Origin: Paraburkholderia sp. UYCP14C
Lineage (GTDB): Bacteria > Pseudomonadota > Gammaproteobacteria > Burkholderiales > Burkholderiaceae
Reading direction: 5' to 3'
NCBI RefSeq assembly: GCF_004197395.1
Contig: NZ_SELS01000015.1
Location: 1-64,000 of the forward strand
Length of the DNA: 64,000 bases
The position numbers and the translations under genes are program-made. Positions 1-17,632 of this stretch are shown in pieces. How positions within the stretch are numbered: position 1 is the stretch's first letter; the number at the start of each line of letters is the position of its first letter. The notes under the pieces are model-generated. The model saw nothing but the letters and a program-made list of their open reading frames with translations, made no database searches and was not told the DNA's origin.

Positions 1-81
1 CATCCCGAACAGGACCGTGAAACGACTCCACGCCGATGATAGTGCGGATTGCCCGTGTGAAAGTAGGTAATCGTCAGGCTC
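1..81 (+). rRNA. rrf: 5S ribosomal RNA, 3' part (5' end outside window)
   Basis: The first 81 bases match the 3' two thirds of a betaproteobacterial 5S rRNA, including the segment CCCGAACAGGACCGTGAAAC and the closing 3' strand TCGTCAGGC that would pair with the missing 5' end. A terminator follows at once, so this is the last gene of an rRNA operon. The exact 3' end is uncertain by a few bases. Confidence 0.93.
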
Positions 82-93
82 CTCCAAAGCCAG

Positions 94-121
94 AAACCCC
101 ACCCCCAGCGGTGGGGTTTTT
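94..121 (+). terminator. Rho-independent terminator of the rRNA operon
   Basis: A perfect 10-bp stem, AAACCCCACC with GGTGGGGTTT, encloses a 6-base loop and runs into a short T tract. It sits 12 bases after the 5S gene. Confidence 0.9.
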
Positions 122-192
122 GCGTTTGCGGAAGCCTGATAGTCAATCACCATATAAGTGAGAACGTTGGGTTCGGAACGGTCAAGCAGGCC

Positions 193-221
193 TTGACATA
201 AAGATGTTGTTCCCCCATAAT
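193..221 (+). promoter_or_regulatory. Sigma-70 promoter of the tRNA–tuf unit
   Basis: TTGACA (193-198) and CATAAT (216-221) are separated by exactly 17 bases. Initiation would fall near 228, just before the tRNA-Tyr gene at 236. This separates the tRNA–tuf transcript from the upstream rRNA operon, whose terminator is at 94-121. Confidence 0.8.
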
Positions 222-235
222 CGTCAGTTCTCTGC

Positions 236-321
236 GGAGGGGTGCCCGAGTGGCTAAAGGGGGCAGACTGTAAATCTGTTGGCTTACGCCTACGTTGGTT
301 CGAATCCAACCTCCTCCACCA
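236..321 (+). tRNA. tRNA-Tyr (GTA)
   Basis: An 86-base class II tRNA with a long variable arm. The acceptor GGAGGGG pairs with CTCCTCC, the anticodon loop CTGTAAA gives GTA, the T loop is TTCGAAT, and CCA is encoded at 319-321. It is first in a Tyr–Gly–Thr–tuf array like the one upstream of tufB in enteric bacteria. Confidence 0.97.
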
Positions 322-361
322 GAATGCAAGCTGTAGCAGTTGTTGGGAATCCATGATCCTT

Positions 362-435
362 GCGGGTGTAGCTCAATGGTAGAGCAGAAGCCTTCCAAGC
401 TTACGACGAGGGTTCGATTCCCTTCACCCGCTCCA
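362..435 (+). tRNA. tRNA-Gly (TCC)
   Basis: A 74-base tRNA. The acceptor GCGGGTG pairs with CACCCGC, the anticodon loop CTTCCAA gives TCC, and CCA is encoded. It lies 40 bases after tRNA-Tyr and is presumably processed from the same precursor. Confidence 0.97.
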
Positions 436-451
436 GCAACATAGAAGTAGC

Positions 452-526
<75 letters not shown>

Positions 527-588
527 GAAGTACTCGGTGATTGTTTGCGCCCGGCGCAACGTACGGAAAATCCTCTTAGGAGTCGAAA

Positions 589-1779
589 ATGGCCAAGGGT
601 AAGTTTGAGCGGACCAAGCCGCACGTGAACGTGGGCACGATCGGTCACGTTGACCACGGCAAGACCACGCTGACGGCAGCGATCACGACGGTTCTGACGC
701 AGAAGTTCGGCGGCGAAGCGAAGGCATACGACCAGATCGACGCAGCGCCGGAAGAGAAGGCGCGCGGCATTACCATCAACACCGCGCACGTCGAGTACGA
801 AACGGCTAACCGCCACTACGCACACGTCGACTGCCCGGGCCACGCTGACTACGTGAAGAACATGATCACGGGCGCGGCACAGATGGACGGCGCAATCCTG
901 GTGTGCTCGGCAGCTGACGGCCCGATGCCGCAAACGCGTGAGCACATCCTGCTGGCGCGTCAGGTTGGCGTTCCGTACATCATCGTGTTCCTGAACAAGT
1001 GCGACATGGTGGACGACGCCGAGCTGCTGGAGCTCGTCGAGATGGAAGTTCGCGAACTTCTGTCGAAGTACGACTTCCCGGGCGACGACACGCCGATCAT
1101 CAAGGGTTCGGCCAAGCTGGCGCTGGAAGGCGACAAGGGCGAACTGGGCGAAGTGGCGATCATGAACCTGGCCGACGCGCTGGACACGTACATCCCGACG
1201 CCGGAGCGCGCGGTTGACGGCGCGTTCCTGATGCCGGTGGAAGACGTGTTCTCGATCTCGGGTCGCGGCACGGTGGTGACGGGCCGCGTCGAGCGTGGCG
1301 TGATCAAGGTCGGTGAGGAAATCGAGATCGTCGGTATCCGCGCGACGGCCAAGACGACCTGCACGGGCGTGGAAATGTTCCGCAAGCTGCTCGACCAGGG
1401 TCAGGCAGGCGACAACGTTGGTATCCTGCTGCGCGGCACGAAGCGTGAAGACGTGGAGCGTGGTCAGGTGCTGGCCAAGCCGGGTTCGATCAACCCGCAC
1501 ACGCACTTCACGGCTGAAGTGTACGTGCTGAGCAAGGACGAAGGCGGCCGTCACACGCCGTTCTTCAACAACTACCGTCCGCAGTTCTACTTCCGTACGA
1601 CGGACGTGACGGGCTCGATCGAGCTGCCGAAGGACAAGGAAATGGTGATGCCGGGCGACAACGTGTCGATCACGGTGAAGCTGATCAACCCGATCGCAAT
1701 GGAAGAAGGCCTGCGTTTCGCAATTCGCGAAGGCGGCCGTACGGTCGGCGCTGGTGTCGTCGCCAAGATCATCGAGTAA
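589..1779 (+). CDS. tuf: Elongation factor Tu (first copy)
   Basis: 396 residues, full length. EF-Tu carries aminoacyl-tRNA to the ribosomal A site as a GTP complex. The G motifs are visible: GHVDHGKT at 19-26, RGITIN near 59-64, DCPGH at 81-85 and NKCD at 136-139, followed by the two beta-barrel domains. The start ATG follows an AGGAG ribosome site. It is co-transcribed with the tRNAs upstream and tRNA-Trp downstream, a tufB-type position. The protein is identical to the second copy at 19784-20974; by eye the genes differ at six synonymous bases, five of them in the first 25 bases. Confidence 0.99.
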   Translation: MAKGKFERTKPHVNVGTIGHVDHGKTTLTAAITTVLTQKFGGEAKAYDQIDAAPEEKARGITINTAHVEYETANRHYAHVDCPGHADYVKNMITGAAQMDGAILVCSAADGPMPQTREHILLARQVGVPYIIVFLNKCDMVDDAELLELVEMEVRELLSKYDFPGDDTPIIKGSAKLALEGDKGELGEVAIMNLADALDTYIPTPERAVDGAFLMPVEDVFSISGRGTVVTGRVERGVIKVGEEIEIVGIRATAKTTCTGVEMFRKLLDQGQAGDNVGILLRGTKREDVERGQVLAKPGSINPHTHFTAEVYVLSKDEGGRHTPFFNNYRPQFYFRTTDVTGSIELPKDKEMVMPGDNVSITVKLINPIAMEEGLRFAIREGGRTVGAGVVAKIIE

Positions 1780-1843
1780 CGCCAGAAAGTTCTCGATAAT
1801 CGGTTGTATCGGGGTTGGCGGTTGCGTCAACCCCAAATGGTTT

Positions 1844-1919
1844 AGGGGTATAGCTCAACTGGCAGAGCGTCGGTCTCCAAAACCGAAGGTTGGGGGTTCG
1901 ATTCCCTCTGCCCCTGCCA
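1844..1919 (+). tRNA. tRNA-Trp (CCA)
   Basis: A 76-base tRNA. The acceptor starts AGGGG and closes with CCCCT, the discriminator is G, the anticodon loop CTCCAAA gives CCA, and the 3' CCA is encoded. A small hairpin (GGGGTTG 1811-1817 with CAACCCC 1828-1834) lies between tuf and this tRNA and may mark processing. secE starts 36 bases later, so tuf, tRNA-Trp and secE may share a transcript. Confidence 0.97.
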
Positions 1920-1954
1920 ACTATCGCGCCGTAGTGGCGCTTCGTTAAGGTGTT

Positions 1955-2335
1955 ATGGCGAATCCTTCCGTCGAAACTGTAAATACATCCGGCGATAAGT
2001 TGATGTTGATCGCAGGTGTGTTGCTGGTCTTGGCCGGGTTCGTGGGGTTCTTCTGGCTCAACGGCCAGGAATGGTACATCCGCGGAGCCGCCTTGGCTGT
2101 TGGTGCGATCGCGGGTGTCGCAGTCGGTCTTCTCTCAGCGCCTGGCAAGGGTTTCATCGCTTTCGCCAAAGACTCGTACAAAGAAGTCCGTAAGGTTGTT
2201 TGGCCGACTCGCAAAGAGGCGACACAAACAACACTCGTGGTGTTCGGCTTCGTAGTCGTGATGGCCATCTTCCTCTGGGTTTGCGATAAATCCATCGAAT
2301 GGGCGATTTTCTCGGCGATTCTGGGTTGGAAATGA
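1955..2335 (+). CDS. secE: Preprotein translocase subunit SecE
   Basis: 126 residues. SecE clamps SecY in the inner-membrane Sec channel. Two hydrophobic segments at about 16-35 and 43-60 precede the conserved amphipathic region with [14 protein letters not shown], then a third membrane segment, so it is the three-helix type found in proteobacteria. The stop ends one base before the nusG start, so the two genes are translationally close. The partner SecY is encoded at 30793-32139. Confidence 0.97.
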   Translation: MANPSVETVNTSGDKLMLIAGVLLVLAGFVGFFWLNGQEWYIRGAALAVGAIAGVAVGLLSAPGKGFIAFAKDSYKEVRKVVWPTRKEATQTTLVVFGFVVVMAIFLWVCDKSIEWAIFSAILGWK

Positions 2336-2336
2336 T

Positions 2337-2894
2337 ATGAGTGATTCTCCGGCATCCCCGAGTGGCAAACGTTGGTACGTAGTGCACGCTTATTCCGGTA
2401 TGGAGAAGAGCGTGCAGCGAGCGCTTCAAGAGCGCATCGAGCGGGCCGGCATGCAGGATCAGTTTGGCCAGATCCTCGTTCCGACAGAAGAAGTTGTCGA
2501 GGTGAAGGGCGGTCACAAATCAGTGACTGAACGTCGTTTCTTTCCCGGCTACGTGTTAGTCGAAATGGAAATGACAGACGAAACATGGCATCTCGTCAAG
2601 AACACGGCGAAGGTCACCGGTTTTGTCGGCGGGGCGCGTAATCGGCCGAGCCCGATTTCCCCGCGGGAAGTTGAAAAAATCATGTCGCAGATGCAGGAGG
2701 GCGTGGAGAAGCCGCGTCCAAAGACCCTGTTCGAGGTAGGCGAGATGGTGCGGGTGAAGGAAGGCCCGTTCACAGATTTCAACGGCAGCGTCGAAGAAGT
2801 GAACTACGAAAAGTCGCGAGTCCGTGTTTCCGTTACGATCTTCGGCCGCGCAACGCCGGTCGAGTTGGAATTCGGTCAGGTCGAAAAGTTGTAA
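2337..2894 (+). CDS. nusG: Transcription termination/antitermination factor NusG
   Basis: 185 residues. NusG binds the RNA polymerase clamp, suppresses pausing, and links polymerase to Rho or to ribosomal protein S10. The N-terminal NGN domain begins [17 protein letters not shown]. The C-terminal KOW domain carries [20 protein letters not shown] near 130-150. It starts one base after secE, as in most bacteria. A strong hairpin follows at 2904-2933. Confidence 0.98.
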   Translation: MSDSPASPSGKRWYVVHAYSGMEKSVQRALQERIERAGMQDQFGQILVPTEEVVEVKGGHKSVTERRFFPGYVLVEMEMTDETWHLVKNTAKVTGFVGGARNRPSPISPREVEKIMSQMQEGVEKPRPKTLFEVGEMVRVKEGPFTDFNGSVEEVNYEKSRVRVSVTIFGRATPVELEFGQVEKL

Positions 2895-2903
2895 ACCAGA
2901 GTT

Positions 2904-2933
2904 TACGGAACGCACCGCTGGGTGCGTTCCGTA
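2904..2933 (+). terminator. Strong hairpin between nusG and rplK, probable attenuator
   Basis: A perfect 13-bp stem (TACGGAACGCACC with its complement) closes a 4-base loop, followed by only three T residues. The stem is terminator grade but the T tract is short, so partial termination or 3'-end protection of the secE-nusG message is more likely than a complete stop. I saw no clear -35/-10 pair between it and rplK at 3058. Confidence 0.55.
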
Positions 2934-3057
2934 TTTCGCGCTTACGGTCCGCATCAATGGCCGTTGAGGAGCGTAACTAGCCAGCTGTGCCGGCGAACAC
3001 GCGCTACTACTCACTGAACGTCCGGAAGTAAGCCGGCGTTCCAAAGAGGTTCTCGAA

Positions 3058-3489
3058 ATGGCAAAGAAAATCATCGGCTTTATCAAGCTGCAGATTCCTG
3101 CAGGTAAAGCCAACCCGTCGCCGCCGGTCGGTCCGGCACTGGGCCAACGCGGCCTGAACATCATGGAGTTCTGCAAGGCGTTCAACGCGCAGACTCAAGC
3201 AATGGAACCGGGTCTGCCGATTCCTGTTGTGATCACGGCATTCGCGGACAAAAGCTTTACGTTCGTTCTGAAGACGCCGCCGGCAACGGTTCTGATCAAG
3301 AAGGCAGCGAAGCTCGACAAGGGTTCGAGCAAGCCGCATACCGACAAGGTCGGCAAGATCACCCGCGCTCAAGCTGAAGATATCGCCAAGACCAAGATGC
3401 CCGATCTGACGGCTGCTGATCTGGATGCAGCGGTTCGTACGATCGCTGGTAGCGCCCGCTCGATGGGCATCACCGTGGAGGGCGTGTAA
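3058..3489 (+). CDS. rplK: 50S ribosomal protein L11
   Basis: 143 residues. L11 binds the 23S GTPase-associated centre. The proline-rich N-terminal part ([19 protein letters not shown], about 14-32) and the C-terminal RNA-binding domain are both present. AGAGG precedes the ATG. The TAA stop is directly followed by the rplA ATG with no spacer, so translational coupling is expected. In E. coli L1 represses this pair through the rplK leader; I cannot confirm the site here. Confidence 0.98.
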   Translation: MAKKIIGFIKLQIPAGKANPSPPVGPALGQRGLNIMEFCKAFNAQTQAMEPGLPIPVVITAFADKSFTFVLKTPPATVLIKKAAKLDKGSSKPHTDKVGKITRAQAEDIAKTKMPDLTAADLDAAVRTIAGSARSMGITVEGV

Positions 3490-4188
3490 ATGGCTAAGCT
3501 TTCGAAGCGTCTGCAAGCATTTGCAGCAAAAGTTGATCGTCAGAAACTGTATCCGATCGAAGACGCTCTGTCGCTCGTGAAGGAGTGCGCAAGCGCGAAG
3601 TTCGACGAATCGATCGACGTCGCCGTGCAACTCGGCATCGACGCAAAGAAATCGGATCAAGTGGTTCGCGGCTCTGTCGTGCTCCCGGCCGGTACCGGTA
3701 AATCGGTCCGCGTCGCTGTGTTCGCACAGGGCGAAAAGGCTGAGCAGGCTCGCGCGGCTGGCGCCGAAGTTGTCGGTATGGAAGACCTGGCCGAACAGGT
3801 CAAGGCAGGCAACCTGAACTTCGACATCGTGATCGCTTCGCCGGACACGATGCGTGTCGTCGGTACGCTCGGTCAGATCCTCGGCCCGCGCGGCTTGATG
3901 CCGAACCCGAAGGTTGGTACGGTCACGCCGGACGTCGCGACCGCGGTCAAGAATGCCAAGGCGGGCCAGGTGCAATTCCGTGTCGACAAGGCGGGTATCA
4001 TCCACGCAACGATCGGCCGCGCTTCGTTCGAACCGGCAGCGCTACGCACCAACCTGAACGCGCTGATCGAAGCGCTGCAGAAGGCGAAGCCGGCAACGAG
4101 CAAGGGCGTGTATCTGCGCAAAGTGGCTCTGTCGAGCACGATGGGTGTTGGCGTTCGCGTCGACCAGACGTCGATCGCTGCACAGTAA
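3490..4188 (+). CDS. rplA: 50S ribosomal protein L1
   Basis: 232 residues, usual length. L1 forms the mobile stalk near the E site and in other bacteria also acts as a translational repressor. The family signature around [20 protein letters not shown] lies at about residues 121-140. It abuts rplK without a gap. An attenuator-like hairpin follows at 4197-4226 before the rplJ leader. Confidence 0.98.
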   Translation: MAKLSKRLQAFAAKVDRQKLYPIEDALSLVKECASAKFDESIDVAVQLGIDAKKSDQVVRGSVVLPAGTGKSVRVAVFAQGEKAEQARAAGAEVVGMEDLAEQVKAGNLNFDIVIASPDTMRVVGTLGQILGPRGLMPNPKVGTVTPDVATAVKNAKAGQVQFRVDKAGIIHATIGRASFEPAALRTNLNALIEALQKAKPATSKGVYLRKVALSSTMGVGVRVDQTSIAAQ

Positions 4189-4196
4189 TGAATTTG

Positions 4197-4226
4197 GCCG
4201 CGCCGGCGCGAGTCGGAGCGGCTTTT
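4197..4226 (+). terminator. Hairpin with short T run after rplA
   Basis: GCCGC, a mismatch, then CCG pair with CGG, a mismatch, then GCGGC around an 8-base loop, and TTTT follows directly. It probably ends or attenuates the rplKA message upstream of the rplJL leader. The fold was made by eye only. Confidence 0.5.
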
Positions 4227-4491
4227 AAGGGCTTTGGGCGGTTGCGAGGTGGCAGTCTGCATCGCGCGACCGGTTGTCAAAGACCGTTGGTGGGCACGCA
4301 GCAGGCAGGCGGGTCCTTAATGTAAAGCCAACGCAGATGGCGAACCCGAAAAGGTTTTGTAGTGATGAAGCCGTTGGAACTCCGTAGCGATATGGATTTT
4401 TGATGGTCGAAATACTCCTGACTGGTCGGACGCCGTTATTGAACGCGGTGCACAAGGCGCACGCTGCGTGTATCGAATCTGGAGGTTAACC
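4227..4491 (+). promoter_or_regulatory. rplJL leader region, probable L10 regulatory leader
   Basis: About 265 bases without a gene precede rplJ. In many bacteria this leader folds into the L10(L12)4-binding structure that represses rplJL translation. The length and position fit, but I could not identify the conserved kink-turn by eye and no convincing -35/-10 pair stands out. The assignment is by position. Confidence 0.4.
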
Positions 4492-4995
4492 GTGCCACTC
4501 AACAAAGAAAGCAAGCAGGCCGTCGTCGCTGAGGTTGCCGCGCAAGTCGCGAAAGCTCAGACCGTGGTTCTGGCTGAGTATCGTGGAATCGCGGTTGGCG
4601 ATCTGACCAAGCTGCGCGCGAAAGCGCGTGAGCAACAGGTTTACCTTCGTGTGTTGAAGAACACCTTGGCGCGTCGCGCCGTCGAAGGTACCCCGTTTGC
4701 TCCGCTGGCAGAGCAGATGACTGGCCCCCTGATCTACGGCATCTCGGAAGATGCAATTGCTGCTGCTAAGGTCGTTAATGACTTCAGCAAGAGCAATGAC
4801 AAGTTGGTCATCAAGGCTGGTTCCTACGAAGGCAAGGTGATGGACAAGGCTGGCGTGCAAGCGCTGGCGACCATCCCGAGCCGCGAAGAACTGCTCTCCA
4901 AGCTGTTGTACGTTATGCAGGCACCTGTTTCTGGCTTCGCGCGCGCTCTGGCCGCGCTGGCAGAAAAGAAACAAGGCGAAGAAACCGCTGCGTAA
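4492..4995 (+). CDS. rplJ: 50S ribosomal protein L10
   Basis: 167 residues from GTG at 4492, chosen because CTGGAGG lies just upstream and the product then begins [15 protein letters not shown] as in the family. An in-frame ATG at 4468 would add eight unrelated residues. L10 is the stalk base that carries the L7/L12 dimers on its C-terminal helix. It is followed by rplL after 63 bases, and the two are the classic rplJL pair. Confidence 0.97.
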   Translation: MPLNKESKQAVVAEVAAQVAKAQTVVLAEYRGIAVGDLTKLRAKAREQQVYLRVLKNTLARRAVEGTPFAPLAEQMTGPLIYGISEDAIAAAKVVNDFSKSNDKLVIKAGSYEGKVMDKAGVQALATIPSREELLSKLLYVMQAPVSGFARALAALAEKKQGEETAA

Positions 4996-5058
4996 TGCAC
5001 TTCAGTCGAGCGTGATTGATCGCTGGCTGTATCCGAATTCAATTTAGGAGTATTTCAA

Positions 5059-5436
5059 ATGGCAATCGCAAAAGAAGACATCCTCGAAGCCGTAGGCTCG
5101 ATGTCGGTTCTGGAACTGAACGAGCTGGTTAAGGCGTTCGAAGAAAAGTTTGGTGTGTCGGCAGCTGCTGTTGCAGTGGCAGGCCCGGCAGGTGCAGGCG
5201 GCGGCGCTGCTGCTGCTGAAGAGCAGACCGAATTCACGGTCATCCTGGCTGAAGTCGGCGCAAACAAGGTTTCCGTCATTAAGGCTGTTCGCGAACTGAC
5301 GGGTCTCGGCCTGAAGGAAGCGAAGGATCTGGTCGACGGTGCACCGAAGCCCGTTAAGGAAGCTGTGCCCAAGGCTGCTGCTGAAGAAGCCAAGAAGAAG
5401 CTGGAAGAAGCCGGCGCGAAGGCTGAAATCAAGTAA
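5059..5436 (+). CDS. rplL: 50S ribosomal protein L7/L12
   Basis: 125 residues. L7/L12 forms the flexible stalk dimers that recruit translational GTPases. An N-terminal dimerisation helix (about 1-33) is followed by an alanine/glycine-rich hinge (about 37-54) and the globular C-terminal domain with [24 protein letters not shown] lies nine bases before the ATG. An attenuator hairpin and a long stem separate it from rpoB, consistent with L12 being made in excess of polymerase. Confidence 0.98.
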   Translation: MAIAKEDILEAVGSMSVLELNELVKAFEEKFGVSAAAVAVAGPAGAGGGAAAAEEQTEFTVILAEVGANKVSVIKAVRELTGLGLKEAKDLVDGAPKPVKEAVPKAAAEEAKKKLEEAGAKAEIK

Positions 5437-5456
5437 GCTTCAACGCGCTGTGCGAA

Positions 5457-5486
5457 GGCTGGCGGTTTTTCACCGCCGGCCTTTTT
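5457..5486 (+). terminator. Attenuator between rplL and rpoB
   Basis: GGCTGGCGGT pairs with ACCGCCGGCC apart from one offset base, around a small T-rich loop, and five T residues follow. It lies 20 bases after rplL. By analogy with the partial terminator in the E. coli rplL–rpoB gap, it probably limits but does not abolish read-through into rpoBC. Confidence 0.75.
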
Positions 5487-5541
5487 GTGCTTTGTGGAGT
5501 ACGCATTTTTGCGGGTGTATGCCGGCAGGAATGTGATTCCG

Positions 5542-5597
5542 AGAAGCCAAAGAAAAATGCCTTCGGTAATATTGACCGGCGTTTCTCTTTGTCTTCT
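5542..5597 (+). other. Long imperfect stem in the rplL–rpoB spacer, possible RNase III site
   Basis: The 14-base strand CAAAGAAAAATGCC (5548-5561) faces GGCGTTTCTCTTTG (5578-5591) with one A·C mismatch. After a C·T mismatch the stem continues as GAAG/CTTC, giving about 19 pairs. E. coli has an RNase III cleavage site in the same gap, so a processing role is likely. The rest of the 369-base spacer (to 5805) holds nothing else I recognise. Confidence 0.5.
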
Positions 5598-5805
5598 GAA
5601 GCGACTGCAGAAGGCAAGTTTGGTCGGGTAGCGGGCAACACAGGCATCCGCTGCCGTCAGCCAGCGGTTGGTAGCGGCCAACCACCAAGCTTCTAGGCTC
5701 GTTCAAGCCATCGGACGGCCATCGGGTCTCAGTCGGTGAACACTCGGGTTGTCTCATCAAGGTATCCTGCCTCGACAACTATGCCCGCCGTGATTCGGAG
5801 ATCGT

Positions 5806-9912
<4,107 letters not shown>

Positions 9913-9933
9913 TCGGACTACTGGAGAGAAGCG

Positions 9934-14172
<4,239 letters not shown>

Positions 14173-14210
14173 GTGCGGGCGGCGTAAGCCGCCTAACCTC
14201 ACGAGCCACG

Positions 14211-14244
14211 AAAGCCGCTCAGTTTCGACTGAGCGGCTTTTTTT
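14211..14244 (+). terminator. Rho-independent terminator after rpoC
   Basis: A perfect 12-bp stem, AAAGCCGCTCAG with CTGAGCGGCTTT, closes a 6-base loop and leads into seven T residues. It is one of the clearest terminators in the window. Confidence 0.95.
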
Positions 14245-14342
14245 ATGCTCTATTTTTACGCGAGCTTCGGCGCCGTGCACCGGCGCAGTCCTAGGCTCGA
14301 TGGCTAACGTCGTCGCAAAGCGCGAGCGCGACCCGAATGCGT

Positions 14343-14351
14343 TGGTAAAAT
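14343..14351 (+). promoter_or_regulatory. Possible extended -10 promoter of recQ
   Basis: TTGGTAAAAT contains an extended -10 (TGGTAAAAT), 49 bases before the recQ ATG. There is no good -35 at the expected spacing, so support is modest. The terminator upstream implies that recQ needs its own promoter. Confidence 0.35.
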
Positions 14352-14399
14352 TCGTCTCATCGCCTGCGCGCCGTTCCCTTCGCCGTCTCTGTCAAATAC

Positions 14400-16247
14400 A
14401 TGTCCCGTCCGCTCGAAATCCTCAACGAAGTCTTTGGTTATCCCGCGTTCAGAGGGCAGCAGGGCGAAATTGTCGAGCACGTCGCCGACGGTGGTGATTG
14501 CCTCGTGCTGATGCCGACGGGTGGCGGCAAATCGCTGTGCTATCAGATTCCGTCGCTAGTGCGGCGCGAACGTGGCTTCGGTGCGGGCATCGTGGTGTCG
14601 CCACTGATCGCGCTAATGCAGGATCAGGTGGCTGCGCTGACCGAAGTGGGCGTGCGCGCCGCGTACCTGAACTCGACGCTCTCGAGCGCCGAGGCGATTG
14701 CCACCGAGCGCGCGCTGCGCGACGGCGACATCGATCTGCTCTACGTCGCGCCGGAACGGCTGATGACACCGCGCTTCCAGGAACTGCTCGAGCGCACGCG
14801 CATCGGCCTTTTCGCGATCGACGAAGCGCATTGCGTGTCGCAATGGGGGCACGATTTCCGGCCTGAATATATTCAGCTGTCGGTGCTGCACGAGCGCTTT
14901 CCGAATGTGCCGCGCATCGCGCTGACGGCCACCGCCGACGCGATCACGCGCGACGAAATCATCCACCGTCTCGCGCTCGAGGATGCGCGCGTGTTCGTGT
15001 CGAGTTTCGACCGGCCGAACATCCGCTATCGCATCGCCGAAAAGGACAATGCGCGCACGCAGCTGCTCGACTTCATCCGTGCCGAGCATACGAAACCCGA
15101 CGGGACGACCGACGCGGGCGTCGTCTATTGCCTGTCCCGCCGCAAGGTCGAAGAAACCGCGGAGTGGCTGAAGGAAAAGGGCATGCGAGCGCTGCCCTAC
15201 CACGCCGGCATGGAGTTCGAGGTGCGCCAGAAGCATCAGGAGATGTTCCAGCGCGAGGAGGGCGTGGTGATGTGCGCGACGATCGCGTTCGGCATGGGCA
15301 TCGACAAACCCGACGTGCGGTTCGTCGCGCATCTGGATTTGCCGAAGAGCGTCGAAGGATACTACCAGGAGACCGGCCGCGCGGGCCGGGACGGGCTGCC
15401 GTCGAACGCATGGATGGCGTACGGGCTCGGCGATGTCGTGCAGCAGCGCAAGATGATCGACGAATCGGAGGCCGACGACGCGCACAAGCGGGTCCAGACC
15501 GGCAAGCTCGACGCTCTGCTCGGTTTGTGCGAGACGGCGACATGCCGGCGGGTGCGCCTGCTCGCGTACTTCGGCGAAACGAGCCAGCCGTGCGGCAACT
15601 GCGACAACTGCCTCGAGCCGCCGCCGACCTGGGATGCGACGCGCGAGGCTCAAATGGCGCTGTCGTGCGTGTTTCGCGCGCAGCGGGCGAGCGGCTTTCA
15701 TTTCGGCGCCGGACACCTGATCGATATTTTGCGCGGCAACCGCAGCGAGAAAATCATGCAGCGCGGCCACGAGAAGCTGACTACGTTCGGTATCGGCGCG
15801 GCACTCGGTGAGCCGGAGTGGCGTGCGGTGTTCCGCCAACTCGTCGCATTCGGCTACCTCACGGTCGATCACGAAGGCTTCGGCTCGCTCGTGCTGACGG
15901 AGGCGAGCAAGCCGGTGCTCAAGGGCGAGCAGAAAGTGACGATGCGCCGCTATGTCAAGCCGACCCGCACGCGCCAATCGTCGGGGCGTACGAGCGAGCG
16001 CGCAGATCCGACGATCGGCATGGGTCCGCGAGAACGCGCCCGCTGGGAGCGTCTGCGCATGTGGCGCACCGAAACCGCGAAGAGCGACGGTGTACCGGCT
16101 TACGTGATTTTCCATGACGCGACGCTCGCGGAAATCGCCCGTCTCGGGCCCGGTTCTATCGACGATCTGCGCAGTATTCCGGGCATGGGAGCGCGTAAAC
16201 TGGACCGTTTCGGCTACGAATTGCTGAATGTCGTGGCGGCAGACTGA
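14400..16247 (+). CDS. recQ: ATP-dependent DNA helicase RecQ
   Basis: 615 residues. RecQ is a 3'-to-5' helicase in RecF-pathway recombination and stalled-fork repair. The Walker A motif MPTGGGKS is at 39-46 and the DEAH box [15 protein letters not shown] is near 139. The zinc-binding subdomain has cysteines in CETATCRR and CGNCDNC. A winged helix and a C-terminal HRDC domain (about 535-612, [20 protein letters not shown]) complete the architecture. It stands alone between rpoC and the str operon. No strong Shine-Dalgarno is visible before the ATG. Confidence 0.97.
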   Translation: MSRPLEILNEVFGYPAFRGQQGEIVEHVADGGDCLVLMPTGGGKSLCYQIPSLVRRERGFGAGIVVSPLIALMQDQVAALTEVGVRAAYLNSTLSSAEAIATERALRDGDIDLLYVAPERLMTPRFQELLERTRIGLFAIDEAHCVSQWGHDFRPEYIQLSVLHERFPNVPRIALTATADAITRDEIIHRLALEDARVFVSSFDRPNIRYRIAEKDNARTQLLDFIRAEHTKPDGTTDAGVVYCLSRRKVEETAEWLKEKGMRALPYHAGMEFEVRQKHQEMFQREEGVVMCATIAFGMGIDKPDVRFVAHLDLPKSVEGYYQETGRAGRDGLPSNAWMAYGLGDVVQQRKMIDESEADDAHKRVQTGKLDALLGLCETATCRRVRLLAYFGETSQPCGNCDNCLEPPPTWDATREAQMALSCVFRAQRASGFHFGAGHLIDILRGNRSEKIMQRGHEKLTTFGIGAALGEPEWRAVFRQLVAFGYLTVDHEGFGSLVLTEASKPVLKGEQKVTMRRYVKPTRTRQSSGRTSERADPTIGMGPRERARWERLRMWRTETAKSDGVPAYVIFHDATLAEIARLGPGSIDDLRSIPGMGARKLDRFGYELLNVVAAD

Positions 16248-16299
16248 CGTCATCTGGCTGTTTTGCGGGATCGACAGGGGTGCGAAACATCGCAACCTG

Positions 16300-16329
16300 T
16301 TGACTCCCTTAGTATTTTCGGAATATTAT
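16300..16329 (+). promoter_or_regulatory. Probable promoter of the str operon
   Basis: TTGACT (16300-16305) and TATTAT (16324-16329) are 18 bases apart and lie in the 220-base recQ–rpsL gap. Initiation would leave a leader of about 130 bases before rpsL. No other good sigma-70 pair was seen in this gap. Confidence 0.6.
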
Positions 16330-16467
16330 GCTAGGTTCCGGTTCTTGGAATGCTTGCGCGCGACTTCAGTTCGTGCGCGAGTAAGCCGGCCGGAAGTTCG
16401 ATGCGCAGGCGTTTTCGCTTTGCCCGGAAACAGATGCGTCGATTTTGTTCAATTTCAGGAATAAACA

Positions 16468-16848
16468 ATGCCAACCATCAATCAACTGGTTCGCAAAGGC
16501 CGCACGTCGGAAACGACGAAGAGCAAGAGCCCGGCTTTGCAGGACTGCCCCCAGCGTCGCGGCGTGTGCACCCGTGTGTACACCACGACGCCGAAGAAGC
16601 CGAACTCGGCACTCCGTAAGGTCGCCAAGGTTCGTCTGACGAACGGCTTCGAAGTCATTTCGTACATCGGTGGTGAAGGCCACAACCTGCAGGAACACTC
16701 GGTGGTGCTGATTCGCGGCGGCCGTGTGAAGGACTTGCCGGGTGTGCGTTACCACATGGTTCGCGGCTCGCTGGATACCCAGGGCGTCAAGGATCGTAAG
16801 CAGGCTCGCTCGAAGTACGGTGCGAAGCGTGCCAAGGCTGGCAAGTAA
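16468..16848 (+). CDS. rpsL: 30S ribosomal protein S12
   Basis: 126 residues. S12 sits at the decoding centre. The two streptomycin-linked lysines are wild type, in [11 protein letters not shown] (about 41-51) and [12 protein letters not shown] (about 85-96). It is first in the str operon. rpsG follows after 181 bases; in E. coli this spacer is where S7 represses its own translation, but I cannot identify such a site here. Confidence 0.98.
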
Positions 16849-17029
16849 TTAGCCGGTCAAGCGTAGTTTCAGGTCGCCTGCAAAGGCGGTAATAGCGATG
16901 GTGCCGGAATTGCCGGTGCTATCGAGTAAGTGGTCACCCGACCAGGCTGGTTAGTCTTACGGATGAATCGGGTTAGTTGGTGGCCGCGGGGCTGCAAACA
17001 GCTCCAACTGAAAAGGTAAAGGAAGAAAC

Positions 17030-17500
17030 ATGCCGCGTCGTCGCGAAGTCCCCAAGCGGGAAGTGTTGCCGGATCCGAAGTTCGGCAACGTTGATGTAGC
17101 AAAATTCATGAACGTGCTGATGCTCTCCGGCAAGAAGTCGGTTGCCGAGCGTATCGTGTACGGCGCTTTCGAACAGATCCAGACCAAGGGTGGCAAGGAC
17201 CCGCTGGAAGTGTTCACGGTGGCGCTCAACAACGTCAAGCCGGTGGTCGAAGTTAAGAGCCGCCGCGTTGGTGGTGCGAACTATCAGGTTCCGGTCGAAG
17301 TGCGCCCGTCGCGTCGTATGGCATTGGCGATGCGTTGGCTGCGTGAAGCCGCGAAGAAGCGTAGCGAGAAGTCGATGGCCCTGCGTCTGGCAGGTGAACT
17401 CTCCGAAGCGGCCGAAGGTCGTGGCGGCGCGATGAAGAAGCGCGACGAAGTTCACCGGATGGCAGAAGCCAACAAGGCGTTCTCGCACTTCCGTTTCTAA
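17030..17500 (+). CDS. rpsG: 30S ribosomal protein S7
   Basis: 156 residues. S7 nucleates assembly of the 16S 3' domain and lines the E site. The N-terminal [19 protein letters not shown] and the arginine-rich helices are typical. AAAGGAAG lies just before the ATG. A stable hairpin at 17543-17574 separates it from fusA. Confidence 0.98.
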   Translation: MPRRREVPKREVLPDPKFGNVDVAKFMNVLMLSGKKSVAERIVYGAFEQIQTKGGKDPLEVFTVALNNVKPVVEVKSRRVGGANYQVPVEVRPSRRMALAMRWLREAAKKRSEKSMALRLAGELSEAAEGRGGAMKKRDEVHRMAEANKAFSHFRF

Positions 17501-17542
17501 GCTTCCCGGCCTCGGGTTTAGCGGAAAAACGGAAAGAAATTC

Positions 17543-17574
17543 CGGGCGGGTGCGCTTTAAAGGCGCCTCGCCCG
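17543..17574 (+). terminator. Hairpin between rpsG and fusA
   Basis: CGGGC pairs with GCCCG, and the stem continues with one bulge through GCGC/GCGC to a TTTAAAG loop, about 12 pairs. Only TTTG follows, so it is more likely a pause, attenuation or processing element than a full terminator. Confidence 0.4.
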
Positions 17575-17632
17575 TTTGTGTTACAGCGCGATGGGTATCT
17601 CTCGCATCGCGTCATCCCAATAGAGGATCAAA

